64,000 nucleotides of DNA from Dickeya undicola (GCF_000784735.1 NZ_JSYG01000021.1:1-64000); one strand, 5' to 3'; shown: positions 41,359 through 50,362, counted from the first letter of the stretch. Notes: generated by a model not told the origin, from the sequence alone. A program made the numbers and translations.

Positions 41359-41857
41359 GACAATAGCCCAACGCTTCCCGCCAATGAATTTATGTCTTCG
41401 ATTCTAAAACATTTACCGCCCGGAGCGCAGCGCAATAACCGCCGATTATCTTCCCTATTTCACGACGAGTGTGATGGTTTTCACATCTATGGACCGAAGG
41501 CTCACACCACAACCGCCGCCATCACAAGGCTCATATCACTGAAACAGTCGCTTTTATTAACATGATGAATCTGACGAATTGACAGGTAGCGCCCGCTCGT
41601 TTGAGTTGCAGGAAGGCGGCGAGTGAGAGAATCCCGATGAGCTGACCCAGACCAGTGATTCGGGTGAACGACGCATTGGCATAAGCCAATTTCAACGCGG
41701 TTGGCCGCAGCGGCGAAGCCCATAAAATGAGGCGAGTAAATCAGACAATACTGGTCAACTCTGACACGCAGTACGTTTGGCAACACGATTGAAACGCCTA
41801 AAAATCGACGTTAACCGACCACCGGTACGACGCGACACGTGCCATACCGGTTCACCT
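41359..41857. other. glpE-glpG intergenic region with repeat
   Basis: About 500 bases where E. coli has almost none. It contains a dispersed repeat at 41601-41710. A 94-codon minus-strand open frame (41502-41786) covers the repeat and shows no protein-like features, so I do not call it. A promoter for glpG-glpR could lie here. Confidence 0.55.
41601..41710 (+). repeat. Dispersed intergenic repeat, copy
   Basis: It lines up by eye with the repeat at 44215-44341: AGTTGCAGG at the start, then GCGAGTGAG, a central hairpin (CCCGA with TCGGG), ATAAGCCAATTT and AACGCGG. It is more diverged than the other copy. Confidence 0.65.
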
Positions 41858-42178
41858 TCAGCCAGCCGCCACGTCCTGCGGGAAACGCGTCTGCCAGGCA
41901 TCAAAGCCGCCATCCACACTGTATACCGCATCAAAACCGAGGCTGATCAGGTAATTCGCCGCGTTACGGCTGCTAATACCGTGGTAGCACATCACCATCA
42001 CCGGTTGCTCGAAATCAGCCCCGCGCACAAAATCCGCCAGGGTTTCATTGGTCAGATGGGTGGAACCCGGCACATGTGCGGCGCTAAAGCTCTGCGGATC
42101 GCGAATATCCACCAGCACACTACCCTGTTGCCAACGCTGATACGCCTGTTCGATGTCAATTGCTTCAAACTGCTCCAT
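41858..42178 (-). CDS. glpE: Thiosulfate sulfurtransferase GlpE (rhodanese)
   Basis: Single-domain rhodanese that transfers sulfane sulfur to cyanide or thioredoxin. The 106-residue product has the active-site loop CYHGISS with Cys64, and the conserved [16 protein letters not shown] segment. It is divergent from glpD and upstream of glpG on the same strand, as in E. coli. Confidence 0.95.
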   Translation of the reverse strand: MEQFEAIDIEQAYQRWQQGSVLVDIRDPQSFSAAHVPGSTHLTNETLADFVRGADFEQPVMVMCYHGISSRNAANYLISLGFDAVYSVDGGFDAWQTRFPQDVAAG

Positions 42179-42508
42179 GACCTGCCTCGTTATTGTTGAA
42201 CAATGGTTGCCGGATTAATGTTACTGAATTGTATGCAATGAGCCGGGCACATTGCCACATTTCCAGTCGAGGTGATACCACCGGGGTCGTGCCGGTCATA
42301 CGACACAGATTGTAACCCACTCACCACGCGGATAAACCCAAGCAACTATAAGGATATTGCTCCGTGGGCCGATCGATGTGCCGTTTGTCACGACAGCCGT
42401 TCGTCATGCTAAAACTGTCATTTTTTCGTCAAATCAGGCACGAAAACTGTTAGCTTCATCACGCGTAAAACACGCGAAAATGTTTTTAATTGGTTAACGC
42501 TTGGCTAA
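42179..42508. other. glpE/glpD divergent intergenic region, left part
   Basis: About 330 bases upstream of glpE and glpD, becoming AT-rich towards glpD. Apart from the operator-like sites listed next, I see no gene or repeat. Confidence 0.5.
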
Positions 42509-42620
42509 CATGTTTGTTTTCGATTACCATAATGAGCGAAAACGAACATTGTTTTCGAGCAAATCGTATTTCTGACGCAAATACGGTTTTTATCGCAAAC
42601 ATTTGCTTTTAACGAACATG
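42509..42620 (+). promoter_or_regulatory. Cluster of three GlpR-like operators before glpD
   Basis: Compared with the remembered GlpR consensus WATGTTCGWTAWCGAACATW, the site 42531-42550 (AATGAGCGAAAACGAACATT) matches about 17 of 20, 42601-42620 about 15 and 42509-42528 about 13. The spacing and position upstream of glpD fit repression by the GlpR encoded nearby. Counts were made by eye. Confidence 0.75.
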
Positions 42621-42652
42621 ACGGCTGTTGACTTGATGGCGGAGGAGAAAAC

Positions 42653-44152
42653 GTGGAAACCAAAGATCTGATCGTGATCGGCGGAGGCATTAACGGCACC
42701 GGTATCGCAGCGGACGCCGCCGGGCGCGGGCTATCCGTGCTGTTGCTGGAAGCACAGGATCTGGCCAGCGCAACATCTTCCGCCAGTTCGAAGCTGATTC
42801 ACGGCGGCTTGCGCTATCTGGAACACTACGAGTTTCGGCTGGTAGGGGAAGCGTTGTCGGAACGCGAAGTGCTGTTGAAAATGGCACCGCACATCATTTT
42901 CCCGATGCGCTTTCGCCTGCCCCATCAGCCACACTTGCGCCCAGCCTGGATGATCCGCGCCGGGCTGTTCATGTACGACCATCTGGGCAAACGCGTCAGC
43001 CTGCCCTCCAGTCACGGGTTGCGATTCGGTCGTGAATCGGTGCTGAAACCGGAACTGACGCGCGGTTTCGAATATTCCGACTGCTGGGTGGACGATGCCC
43101 GGCTGGTGGTACTGAACGCGCAGGAAGTGGTACGCCGTGGCGGCGAGGTGAAAACGCGCATGAAAGTGACCCGCGCGTACCGGGAAAACGGCCTGTGGAT
43201 AGTGGAAGCGCAAGATACCCTGAGCGGTGATACTCTGCGCGTTCAGGCTAAAGGGCTGGTCAACGCCACCGGCCCGTGGGTACGTCAATTCTTCGACGAC
43301 GGGCTGGCGCTGCCATCACCCTACGGTATTCGGCTTATCAAAGGCAGCCATATCGTGGTGCCGCGCGCACACCTCGAAGAACAAGCCTACATCCTGCAAA
43401 ACAAAGATCACCGCATCGTATTCGTGATTCCCTGGCAGGACGACTTCTCCATCATCGGCACCACCGACGTGGAATACAAAGGTGACCCGCGTGACGTCAA
43501 AATCGACGACAACGAAGTTCGTTATCTGCTGGATGTGTACAACGATCACTTCAAAAAACAGCTGACACGCGACGATATTGTCTGGACTTACTCCGGCGTG
43601 CGTCCGCTGTGCGATGATGAATCAGATTCACCGCAAGCCATCACCCGCGACTATACATTGTCGGTCGCAGACGATGGCGGCAAGGCACCGCTGTTGTCGG
43701 TGTTTGGCGGCAAGCTGACGACTTATCGTAAATTAGCCGAACATGCGCTGGAAAAATTGGCGAAGTACTATCCGCAGGCAGGCCAGGCCTGGACCCGCAA
43801 CGCGGTTTTGCCCGGCGGCGATATCAGCGGCACTCGCGACGATTACGCCGCGCAGCTGCGCCGCCGTTACAATCTGCCAGAAGCGTTAGCGCGCCGCTAC
43901 AGCCGCACCTACGGCACCCAGAGCGAGAAAATACTCGGCAACACACAGGCACTGAGCGATCTGGGTGAACACTTCGGCCATACCTTGTACGAAGCCGAAC
44001 TGCGTTATCTGGTAGAACACGAATGGGTGGTGTCGTTGGATGACGCCATCTGGCGTCGTACCAAGTTGGGGATGTGGCTGGATGATGCCCAACAGCAACG
44101 TATCAGTGAATGGCTGGAGAACTACCGTAGGCAGTTAGCGAAAGCGAGCTAA
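42653..44152 (+). CDS. glpD: Aerobic glycerol-3-phosphate dehydrogenase
   Basis: Membrane-associated flavoenzyme that oxidises glycerol 3-phosphate to dihydroxyacetone phosphate and feeds electrons to quinone. The 499-residue product has the FAD-binding GGGINGTG at residues 10-17, SSASSKLIHGGLRYLE, and the C-terminal DAO domain. The start is GTG with GGAGGAG upstream. It is divergent from glpE and preceded by GlpR-like operators. A repeat and a T6SS cassette follow. Confidence 0.97.
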   Translation: METKDLIVIGGGINGTGIAADAAGRGLSVLLLEAQDLASATSSASSKLIHGGLRYLEHYEFRLVGEALSEREVLLKMAPHIIFPMRFRLPHQPHLRPAWMIRAGLFMYDHLGKRVSLPSSHGLRFGRESVLKPELTRGFEYSDCWVDDARLVVLNAQEVVRRGGEVKTRMKVTRAYRENGLWIVEAQDTLSGDTLRVQAKGLVNATGPWVRQFFDDGLALPSPYGIRLIKGSHIVVPRAHLEEQAYILQNKDHRIVFVIPWQDDFSIIGTTDVEYKGDPRDVKIDDNEVRYLLDVYNDHFKKQLTRDDIVWTYSGVRPLCDDESDSPQAITRDYTLSVADDGGKAPLLSVFGGKLTTYRKLAEHALEKLAKYYPQAGQAWTRNAVLPGGDISGTRDDYAAQLRRRYNLPEALARRYSRTYGTQSEKILGNTQALSDLGEHFGHTLYEAELRYLVEHEWVVSLDDAIWRRTKLGMWLDDAQQQRISEWLENYRRQLAKAS

Positions 44153-44214
44153 CCGCGCCTATGACGATGGCGTGTTGAACAACGTAATGCGTTGGCCCTT
44201 TAGGGTAAGGATTA

Positions 44215-44341
44215 TTAGAGGCTTGTAACACGGCAAGTGAGTGCCCCCCAGGAGCTTACACAAGTAAGTGACTGGGGGAGCGACAAATTAGCGTAAGCCG
44301 ATTTGAACGCAGCCAACACACCTGCAACTTGAAGGATGAAG
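44215..44341 (+). repeat. Dispersed intergenic repeat, best copy
   Basis: About 125 bases after glpD. The centre is a hairpin: CCCCCAG (44245-44251) pairs with CTGGGGG (44272-44278), with GCTTAC/GTAAGT nested inside. It ends GCAGCCAACACACCTGCAAC followed by TTGAAGGATGAAGGGTAT. I recognise it as a repeat type common in Pectobacterium and Dickeya intergenic regions. Confidence 0.75.
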
Positions 44342-44359
44342 GGTATAGTTGTATCACCA

Positions 44360-44626
44360 CTATCCAATGTTCACACTGCCACCACCAATCAGCACGCCAC
44401 CACAATTCACTGTGTCGCCCGTACGCGCCGCTGGCTTGCCGTCAACAAAAACACTGGAGGAACCGCTACTGATATTACGACTATGGGCATGGGGAGCAAG
44501 CGGGTCACCCTGCCGAGCCAATGGCAAACCATCCACTTTAACGGTTGATGAGCCTACTGTGACCGGCGTTGGCGGATGGTTACCATGCCCGGTATCGCTA
44601 TCCCCGACTTTAACTGCATTGCCCAT
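44360..44626 (-). CDS. PAAR-domain spike-tip protein
   Basis: An 88-residue PAAR protein that caps the VgrG spike of the T6SS. It starts MGNAVKVGDSDTGHG and has the Gly/Pro-rich repeats with several His and one Cys (TGHGNHPP, DPLAPHAH, GDTVNCGG) expected to bind zinc. I use the ATG at 44626 with GGAGG upstream; the frame extends 18 codons further into the end of the preceding gene. It lacks any extension, so it carries no fused toxin. It is the last gene of the hcp-vgrG cassette, 25 bases after the first exported paralogue. Confidence 0.88.
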   Translation of the reverse strand: MGNAVKVGDSDTGHGNHPPTPVTVGSSTVKVDGLPLARQGDPLAPHAHSRNISSGSSSVFVDGKPAARTGDTVNCGGVLIGGGSVNIG

Positions 44627-44651
44627 ATATCCTCCGTGCGCGTATGCCCGT

Positions 44652-45671
44652 TCAAATAACTGGAATAAATTTACCATCAATCAAGGAAAATATTGGTGAG
44701 AAATATCCTAGCTGTTTCTCACCACCTTCACCTTCGATGAAATAAGATAAAGGAGATATCTCAGGAATTGTTTTATTAACAAATCTAACCATTTTATTAT
44801 TATTTACAACCTCTAGAGAATAGTTGCCCCAATCGATTGGAATCATCTCAAATTTTTTATTTTTAATATCTTCAACAAATTTATTATCATTATATACATC
44901 ATCTATATTCTCTCCTGTCGTTACTGACCACGCATATAGTGACTCACCCAAGCGAAATTTTATCGCAGCACTGTTTTTGGTCGCAAAAAGCTGCCATAGC
45001 TCAAGATACGCCAGTTTCAGCGCCTGAATCTGTTCCGGTTTTCCGGTAAACGGGGTAGCTTTTGTCCATTTCCACTCCGGCAACCCTTTCAGGTACACCT
45101 TCTGTGTAAACTGGTACAGCTCCATACCATCAGGAAAATAGTTACTTCTAAAATAATCCGCAGGTACATGCCCTTTCTCCACCTGCTGAGCAGAGATTTT
45201 TTTGAGGGTGATCTTGTCCGGGGTGGTGGAAGCCGTCTCACCAGTGGTCTGAGTAAAGGGTACTCCCTCTTTATTTATCGCCACATGAATGCGACTCAAC
45301 ACCTTTGTCTGCTCACCTTTAAACGCCGTTAACGCAAGGTTACAACCGGCATCCGGGTTAAATGCTTTACGTACATCCGCAGATAATTTCTCACCAGAGA
45401 ACCATCCCAATGCCCCTATTTCCAGCGTGATATCGTTCTCACCATTCTCCAATACCAGCAACGAGTTAGTACTGGCAGAACCAAACCCTCTGCTGGATGC
45501 CGCCGAATCACGGTTATCCAAACCCAGTACGCCATTGGTCTTGATAGCGCAAAACGCGCTGTTAATATCAAATACGCTGCGAATCTTTAATGGTGCCTCG
45601 GTGGCACTGGCGGTTGACCACACCACCACCATTGACAATATCAGGCTTGTCCATTTGCTCAAATAGTACAT
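44652..45671 (-). CDS. Exported paralogue 1, putative periplasmic T6SS immunity protein
   Basis: A 339-residue protein with a clear signal peptide (MYYLSKWTSLILSMVVV, cleavage after STASA). The mature part has two conserved cysteines (AFCAIKTNG and GCNLALTAF), likely a disulfide, and ends in FSLIDGKFIPVI. I take the ATG at 45671 because GGAAGAG precedes it; the frame extends ten codons to a GTG. It is one of three tandem paralogues between the putative effector and PAAR genes. The family is unknown to me. Immunity is inferred from position and export only. Confidence 0.6.
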   Translation of the reverse strand: MYYLSKWTSLILSMVVVWSTASATEAPLKIRSVFDINSAFCAIKTNGVLGLDNRDSAASSRGFGSASTNSLLVLENGENDITLEIGALGWFSGEKLSADVRKAFNPDAGCNLALTAFKGEQTKVLSRIHVAINKEGVPFTQTTGETASTTPDKITLKKISAQQVEKGHVPADYFRSNYFPDGMELYQFTQKVYLKGLPEWKWTKATPFTGKPEQIQALKLAYLELWQLFATKNSAAIKFRLGESLYAWSVTTGENIDDVYNDNKFVEDIKNKKFEMIPIDWGNYSLEVVNNNKMVRFVNKTIPEISPLSYFIEGEGGEKQLGYFSPIFSLIDGKFIPVI

Positions 45672-45793
45672 TAAGCTATCTCTTCCAATGGTGTGGCTCA
45701 CATCAGAGCCAATCTAATAGCGTATTCACAATCTGAAAAGTAGGTATTCATATGCTATTCATTTTATTCTCATACCCATTATTTCACTCCTTT
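45672..45793 (-). repeat. Duplicated spacer between paralogues 1 and 2
   Basis: This 122-base spacer is nearly identical in its gene-proximal parts to the 122-base spacer at 46817-46938, for example TTCCAATGGTGTGGCTCACA and ACTCCTTTTCAAATAACTGG. The duplication unit therefore included gene plus spacer. Confidence 0.85.
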
Positions 45794-46816
45794 TCAAATA
45801 ACTGGAATTAACTTACCATTAACAAGTGAAAATATTGGAGCATAACCAGAGAAGCTTTTATCCTTCGCGTCACTGTCTTTTTCTAAAAATGAAACAGGAG
45901 ATATAGTAGGATCCGATTTATTAACAAAACGCACCATTTTTTGGTTATTCATCACTTCCAATTCATAATCACTCCAGTTAATGGGGACCATTTCAAATCC
46001 AGAATTATGGAAATCCTCATCAAAACCATAATCATTATAGACTTCATCAACGGTATTTCCGGTTGTGATTGACCAGGCATGTAATGCATCACTCAAACCA
46101 GACTTTATCGCAGTACTGTTTTTTGCCGCAAAAAGCTGCCAAAGCTCAATATACGCCAGTTTCAGCGCCTGTACCTGTTCCGGTTTTCCGGTAAACGCAG
46201 TGGCCTTCGTCCATTTCCACTCCGGCAATCCTTTCAGGTACACCTTCTGTGTAAACTGGTACAGCTCCATACCATCAGGAAAATAGTTGGGAATAAAATA
46301 CTTAGACGGTATATGCCCTTTTTCCACCTGCTGGGCGGTTATTTTCTGGAAGGTAATCCTCTCTGGCGTAGTGGAGGCTTTATCACCGGCAGTCTGAGCA
46401 AAGGGAACGCCCTCTTTATTTATCGCCACATGAATGCGACTCAACACCTTTGTCTGCTCACCTTTAAACGCCGTTAACGCTAGATTGCAGCTAGCATTCG
46501 GATTAAATACCTTACGCACATTTTCAGGTGTTTTTTCTTCAGAAAACCATCCCAATGCCCCTATTTCCAGCGTGATATCGTTCTCACCATTTTCCAGAAA
46601 AAGCAGCGCGTTGGTGCTGGCAGAACCGAATCCCCTACCGGCAGCAGCCGAATCACGGTTATCCATACCCAGTACGCCATTGGTCTTGATGGCGCAAAAC
46701 GCGCTGTTAATATCAAATACGCTGCGAATCTTTAATGGTGCCTCGGCGGCACTGGCGGTAGACATCATCACCAACATTAACAATATCAGGCTTGTCCATT
46801 TGCTCAGGTAATACAT
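45794..46816 (-). CDS. Exported paralogue 2, putative periplasmic T6SS immunity protein
   Basis: A 340-residue paralogue with signal peptide MYYLSKWTSLILLMLVMM, cleavage after STASA. From APLKIRSVF to LPEWKWTKAT it is identical in protein to paralogue 3 by eye, then diverges, most strongly in the last 60 residues (SFLEKDSDAKDKSFSGYAPI). The start context matches paralogue 1. Role inferred as for paralogue 1: protection in the periplasm against the 514-residue protein or against related toxins. Confidence 0.6.
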   Translation of the reverse strand: MYYLSKWTSLILLMLVMMSTASAAEAPLKIRSVFDINSAFCAIKTNGVLGMDNRDSAAAGRGFGSASTNALLFLENGENDITLEIGALGWFSEEKTPENVRKVFNPNASCNLALTAFKGEQTKVLSRIHVAINKEGVPFAQTAGDKASTTPERITFQKITAQQVEKGHIPSKYFIPNYFPDGMELYQFTQKVYLKGLPEWKWTKATAFTGKPEQVQALKLAYIELWQLFAAKNSTAIKSGLSDALHAWSITTGNTVDEVYNDYGFDEDFHNSGFEMVPINWSDYELEVMNNQKMVRFVNKSDPTISPVSFLEKDSDAKDKSFSGYAPIFSLVNGKLIPVI

Positions 46817-46938
46817 TAAGCTATCTCTTCCAATGGTGTGGCTCACATCAGAGCCAATCTAATAGCGTATTCACAACCTGAAAGATGAGAGTTCATATAC
46901 TTTCCATTTCACTCCCACACCCATTATTTTACTCCTTT
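46817..46938 (-). repeat. Duplicated spacer between paralogues 2 and 3
   Basis: 122-base copy of the spacer at 45672-45793, with a less conserved middle around 46878-46915. Confidence 0.85.
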
Positions 46939-47961
46939 TCAAATAACTGGAATAAACTTACCACTAACAAGAGAGAATATTGGAGAATATCCAGAAAATC
47001 TTTTTCTTCCTTCATCATTTACTTTAAAAAAAGAAATAGGTGATATAGTGGGATCTGATTTATTAATGAATCTAACCATCCTATTATTATTCATTATCTC
47101 TAACTCGTAATCATTCCAGTTAATAGGAATCATTTCAAATCCAGGATTGTGGAAATCCTCATCAAAGCCATAATCATTATAGACTTCATCAGCGGTATTT
47201 CCGGTTGTGATTGACCAGGCATGTAATGCATCGCTCAAACCGGACTTTATCGCAGAGCTGTTTTTCGAAGCGAGAAACTGCCACAGCTCAAGATACGCCA
47301 GTTTCAGCGCCTGAATCTGTTCCGGTTTCCCGGTAAACGGGGTGGCTTTTGTCCATTTCCACTCCGGCAGACCTTTCAGATACACCTTCTGTGTAAACTG
47401 GTACAGCTCCATACCATCAGGAAAATAATTGGGAATAAAATACTTAGACGGTATATGCCCTTTTTCCACCTGCTGGGCGGTTATTTTCTGGAAGGTAATC
47501 CTCTCTGGCGTAGTGGAGGCTTTATCACCGGCAGTCTGAGCAAAGGGAACGCCCTCTTTATTTATCGCCACATGAATGCGACTCAACACCTTTGTCTGCT
47601 CACCTTTAAACGCCGTTAACGCAAGGTTGCAGCTAGCATTCGGATTAAATACCTTACGCACATTTTCAGGTGTTTTTTCTTCAGAAAACCATCCCAATGC
47701 ACCTATTTCCAGCGTGATATCGTTCTCACCATTTTCCAGAAAAAGCAGCGCGTTGGTGCTGGCAGAACCGAACCCCCTACCGGCAGCCGCCGAATCACGG
47801 TTATCCATACCCAGTACGCCATTGGTCTTGATGGCACAAAACGCGCTGTTAATATCAAATACACTACGGATTTTTAATGGTGCCTCGGCGGCACTGGCGG
47901 TAGACATCATCATCACTCCTGCAATCACCATACTTGTCCATTTGCCCATTTCAGCAATCAT
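46939..47961 (-). CDS. Exported paralogue 3, putative periplasmic T6SS immunity protein
   Basis: A 340-residue paralogue with a different signal peptide (MIAEMGKWTSMVIAGVMMM, cleavage after STASA). Its N-terminal half equals paralogue 2, but TPFTGKPEQIQALKLAYLEL equals paralogue 1, so it is a mosaic. It directly follows the putative effector gene with a 14-base gap and a GGG ribosome-binding site, so it is the likeliest cognate immunity gene. I use the second ATG (47961) for better spacing. Confidence 0.62.
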   Translation of the reverse strand: MIAEMGKWTSMVIAGVMMMSTASAAEAPLKIRSVFDINSAFCAIKTNGVLGMDNRDSAAAGRGFGSASTNALLFLENGENDITLEIGALGWFSEEKTPENVRKVFNPNASCNLALTAFKGEQTKVLSRIHVAINKEGVPFAQTAGDKASTTPERITFQKITAQQVEKGHIPSKYFIPNYFPDGMELYQFTQKVYLKGLPEWKWTKATPFTGKPEQIQALKLAYLELWQFLASKNSSAIKSGLSDALHAWSITTGNTADEVYNDYGFDEDFHNPGFEMIPINWNDYELEIMNNNRMVRFINKSDPTISPISFFKVNDEGRKRFSGYSPIFSLVSGKFIPVI

Positions 47962-47975
47962 ATGCATCCCTTTTA

Positions 47976-49520
47976 CTATTTAGACTTCGGGTTGTACCCC
48001 ATGGCCCAGGGCTCTGCTGCCACCACTTTAGGTTTAGGCAATACCCGCTCCTTACCAAACAGATTAACCCGCATCGGCGATTCTGACTCTTTTAAAGGCG
48101 CACCTAAGACAGTTTTATATTTATATGAGTATTTATTACTCATTTCATCCATACCACCACGCTCGTGTTTATACTTTGCATCAGCAGCTAATGCCACTTC
48201 AGCTACCACTCCATCATGATACCCGACCAGGTCGATCCCATCATCATGCTGATCCAATTTAAAACCCGCTTCGGTTTTTAGGGAAGCTGAAGCCTTCAGC
48301 GCCACTTCAACAAATAACACCTCGGTTTTAAATGCCACACTGACCACCCCTTCCAGGGTAAACCCGAGCTTATTCTCTTTGCCCGCACTGAAGGTCCAGT
48401 CCTGCTGTTTGTATGCCGCACCAATCGCCAGATGCACCGCCGTCGTCAGTTGCAAATAACACTCTATCGCGTTCCCACCTTTGGCTATATATTCACGGCA
48501 TTTCGCCGCTATGCTGTCGACTTTACAGTAAGCGGCCAGTAACTGTATCAGATCAATCTTCATTTTCATGCTGAGAAAAGGCGCAGCATACAGGCCAATA
48601 AAGTGGGTTGCATCGTCAACAGTGAGCATACGCTGATAGGCATACGAAACGCCCATGTTAACCGGCTCAACAGAGAAATCGAATACACGATATTCACGCG
48701 AACCTTTTTTATCCGGATCAGGTAACAGGTACTTATTAATATTACTCATAAACCGTTCAATTCTGTTGATCTGCTCCAGTGTTTTTACGGTTTTGACTTT
48801 ACGGGTCGCTTCTGCAAATTTATGCGAATAATCTGTGCTGGCAATTTTCAGACCATAATCGATATTCAATGTTCGCTGCTGAGTAATCTGAAATTGATCG
48901 GTATGCAACGTCCAGCCACTTCGCAATTTATTGCCATTCTTCGGCTTAACATCTTCCATTTTTTTTCTGGCTGCAATTTGTTCATCACGCCGCTCTTTCC
49001 ACGAGCGTTCTTTTCCTTTCAACTCGTAGCTAAAGCCGATGACAGCCCGTAATTCTATCGTAGGGTAGACATCAATTTGTGCATAAACCGCCTTTCCTGT
49101 ACAGCCTTGAGTCACCAGATCATAATGATGGGGCGCATCAATCGCATCCGAAGGTAAAATGATACTGTCGAGATACGACCAGATTGAACCAACCTGCGGG
49201 TTAACCTCCGCCTGATCTGATGGTTTTTTATAATACAAGGTAACAGGATTCTCTGTTTTAGTTTTCAGTTTTATTTTTTCGTTATGACTTTCCAGCGTTG
49301 CCTGAGGACACGTTGGCTTATGGCATTTCCCTTCTACCTTAACCGTGCCTTTAATGCCGCTGCCACTATCCAGAACTTTCAGATGAATCTTTTGCTCAAT
49401 CGGCCAGATGTGTGTCTTTTTATCAAAGGCATCAAGCGTTATCTTGTATACGCAAGGATCCGGGTTATTACAGGTGGCACAGGCACTACCGGCTTTTAGT
49501 GATACATTTTCATTAGACAT
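47976..49520 (-). CDS. Putative T6SS effector of unrecognised family
   Basis: A 514-residue protein without signal peptide, encoded between the DUF4123 adaptor and three exported proteins. The N-terminus has a Cys cluster (CATCNNPDPC, then CHKPTC near residue 70), the first 115 residues look beta-rich, 170-210 is highly charged (KERSWKERRDEQIAARKK), and 350-460 is amphipathic with alternating hydrophobics (VVSVAFKTEVLFVEVALK). No nuclease, lipase, amidase or lysozyme motif is visible. The effector call is inferred from position only; the target is probably periplasmic or membrane because the neighbours are exported. AT-rich relative to hcp and vgrG. The ATG at 49520 has AGGA at good spacing. 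Confidence 0.6.
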   Translation of the reverse strand: MSNENVSLKAGSACATCNNPDPCVYKITLDAFDKKTHIWPIEQKIHLKVLDSGSGIKGTVKVEGKCHKPTCPQATLESHNEKIKLKTKTENPVTLYYKKPSDQAEVNPQVGSIWSYLDSIILPSDAIDAPHHYDLVTQGCTGKAVYAQIDVYPTIELRAVIGFSYELKGKERSWKERRDEQIAARKKMEDVKPKNGNKLRSGWTLHTDQFQITQQRTLNIDYGLKIASTDYSHKFAEATRKVKTVKTLEQINRIERFMSNINKYLLPDPDKKGSREYRVFDFSVEPVNMGVSYAYQRMLTVDDATHFIGLYAAPFLSMKMKIDLIQLLAAYCKVDSIAAKCREYIAKGGNAIECYLQLTTAVHLAIGAAYKQQDWTFSAGKENKLGFTLEGVVSVAFKTEVLFVEVALKASASLKTEAGFKLDQHDDGIDLVGYHDGVVAEVALAADAKYKHERGGMDEMSNKYSYKYKTVLGAPLKESESPMRVNLFGKERVLPKPKVVAAEPWAMGYNPKSK

Positions 49521-49531
49521 ATGCATATCCT

Positions 49532-50362
49532 TTAATGGGGAATATACCCCAGCACTTCATTAAGCAAACTTTCGACACGAAAATAACCAGGCAAACTTTC
49601 GTTACTAAGCATTTGCCGCCAGGTCATCGGGAGTTTAGCTAATGAATAGATGTCCTTTTCCATCAACAAATGCAACATTCCCCGAATAGAGCGATCATCC
49701 TCAATGCCTTGTTCCTTACAAAAGTAATAACACTCCCGAACAAGACCACCCACAGATAAATCTGTCGGGCCATGTTTTATTTTTTCCTCATAGCGTGTGA
49801 ACGTTGCTGAGATTAGCCCCTCAATATATCGTTCTTCTGCATACTGGTTTAGCGAATCCAGTTGCGACTGGTTTAGCTTGAAGAGCTTCATTCTGTTTTG
49901 CATCATTTTTGGAAACGGTTCACGTGCTGGCTGGAAACTATCCTCTCGCGTCACGCCATCGTATGCCGTTGCAATTTTATCCATCGGTCCCATAAAACAG
50001 TGCAACTCCCACTCGCTCAGGACACGACAAAAATCCCAGATATTTCTTGGGTCATAAAAACGAAAAAACACCGGTTTTTCTTCAGAAGGAATAATGACCT
50101 GCAAATATTTGCGCAAATGGTGCCGCAGGTCTTTCATTACGGCAGAGGTAAACACATAAATACCCCATGGCGTTGTTTTATTCGCAAGCCATAACGCGAC
50201 CTCACGTGTTACTTCAACCAGATAAGGGGCCAGCGGAACCAACTCTGGCTGTAGCGGCTCGGCATAGAGGCAACAATGGGGTGGATTGTGTTCAGACAAA
50301 AAATCCAGCAATCCCTCTTCGGTTGCACCATCAATAACCGCATACTGTACAGGCTCGCTCAT
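49532..50362 (-). CDS. DUF4123 T6SS effector adaptor/chaperone
   Basis: A 276-residue cytoplasmic protein of the DUF4123 (Tap/TEC) type, which loads a specific effector onto a specific VgrG. It has the typical start with [18 protein letters not shown], a [19 protein letters not shown] stretch, FRFYDPRN and ELHCFMGP. The start overlaps the vgrG stop by four bases, and the putative effector starts 11 bases after its stop, so both are probably made together. Confidence 0.88.
   Translation of the reverse strand: MSEPVQYAVIDGATEEGLLDFLSEHNPPHCCLYAEPLQPELVPLAPYLVEVTREVALWLANKTTPWGIYVFTSAVMKDLRHHLRKYLQVIIPSEEKPVFFRFYDPRNIWDFCRVLSEWELHCFMGPMDKIATAYDGVTREDSFQPAREPFPKMMQNRMKLFKLNQSQLDSLNQYAEERYIEGLISATFTRYEEKIKHGPTDLSVGGLVRECYYFCKEQGIEDDRSIRGMLHLLMEKDIYSLAKLPMTWRQMLSNESLPGYFRVESLLNEVLGYIPH

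Noticed and set aside
41502-41786. 94-codon minus-strand frame in the glpE-glpG gap
   Set aside because: It lies over the dispersed repeat, and its composition and lack of a ribosome-binding site argue against a gene.
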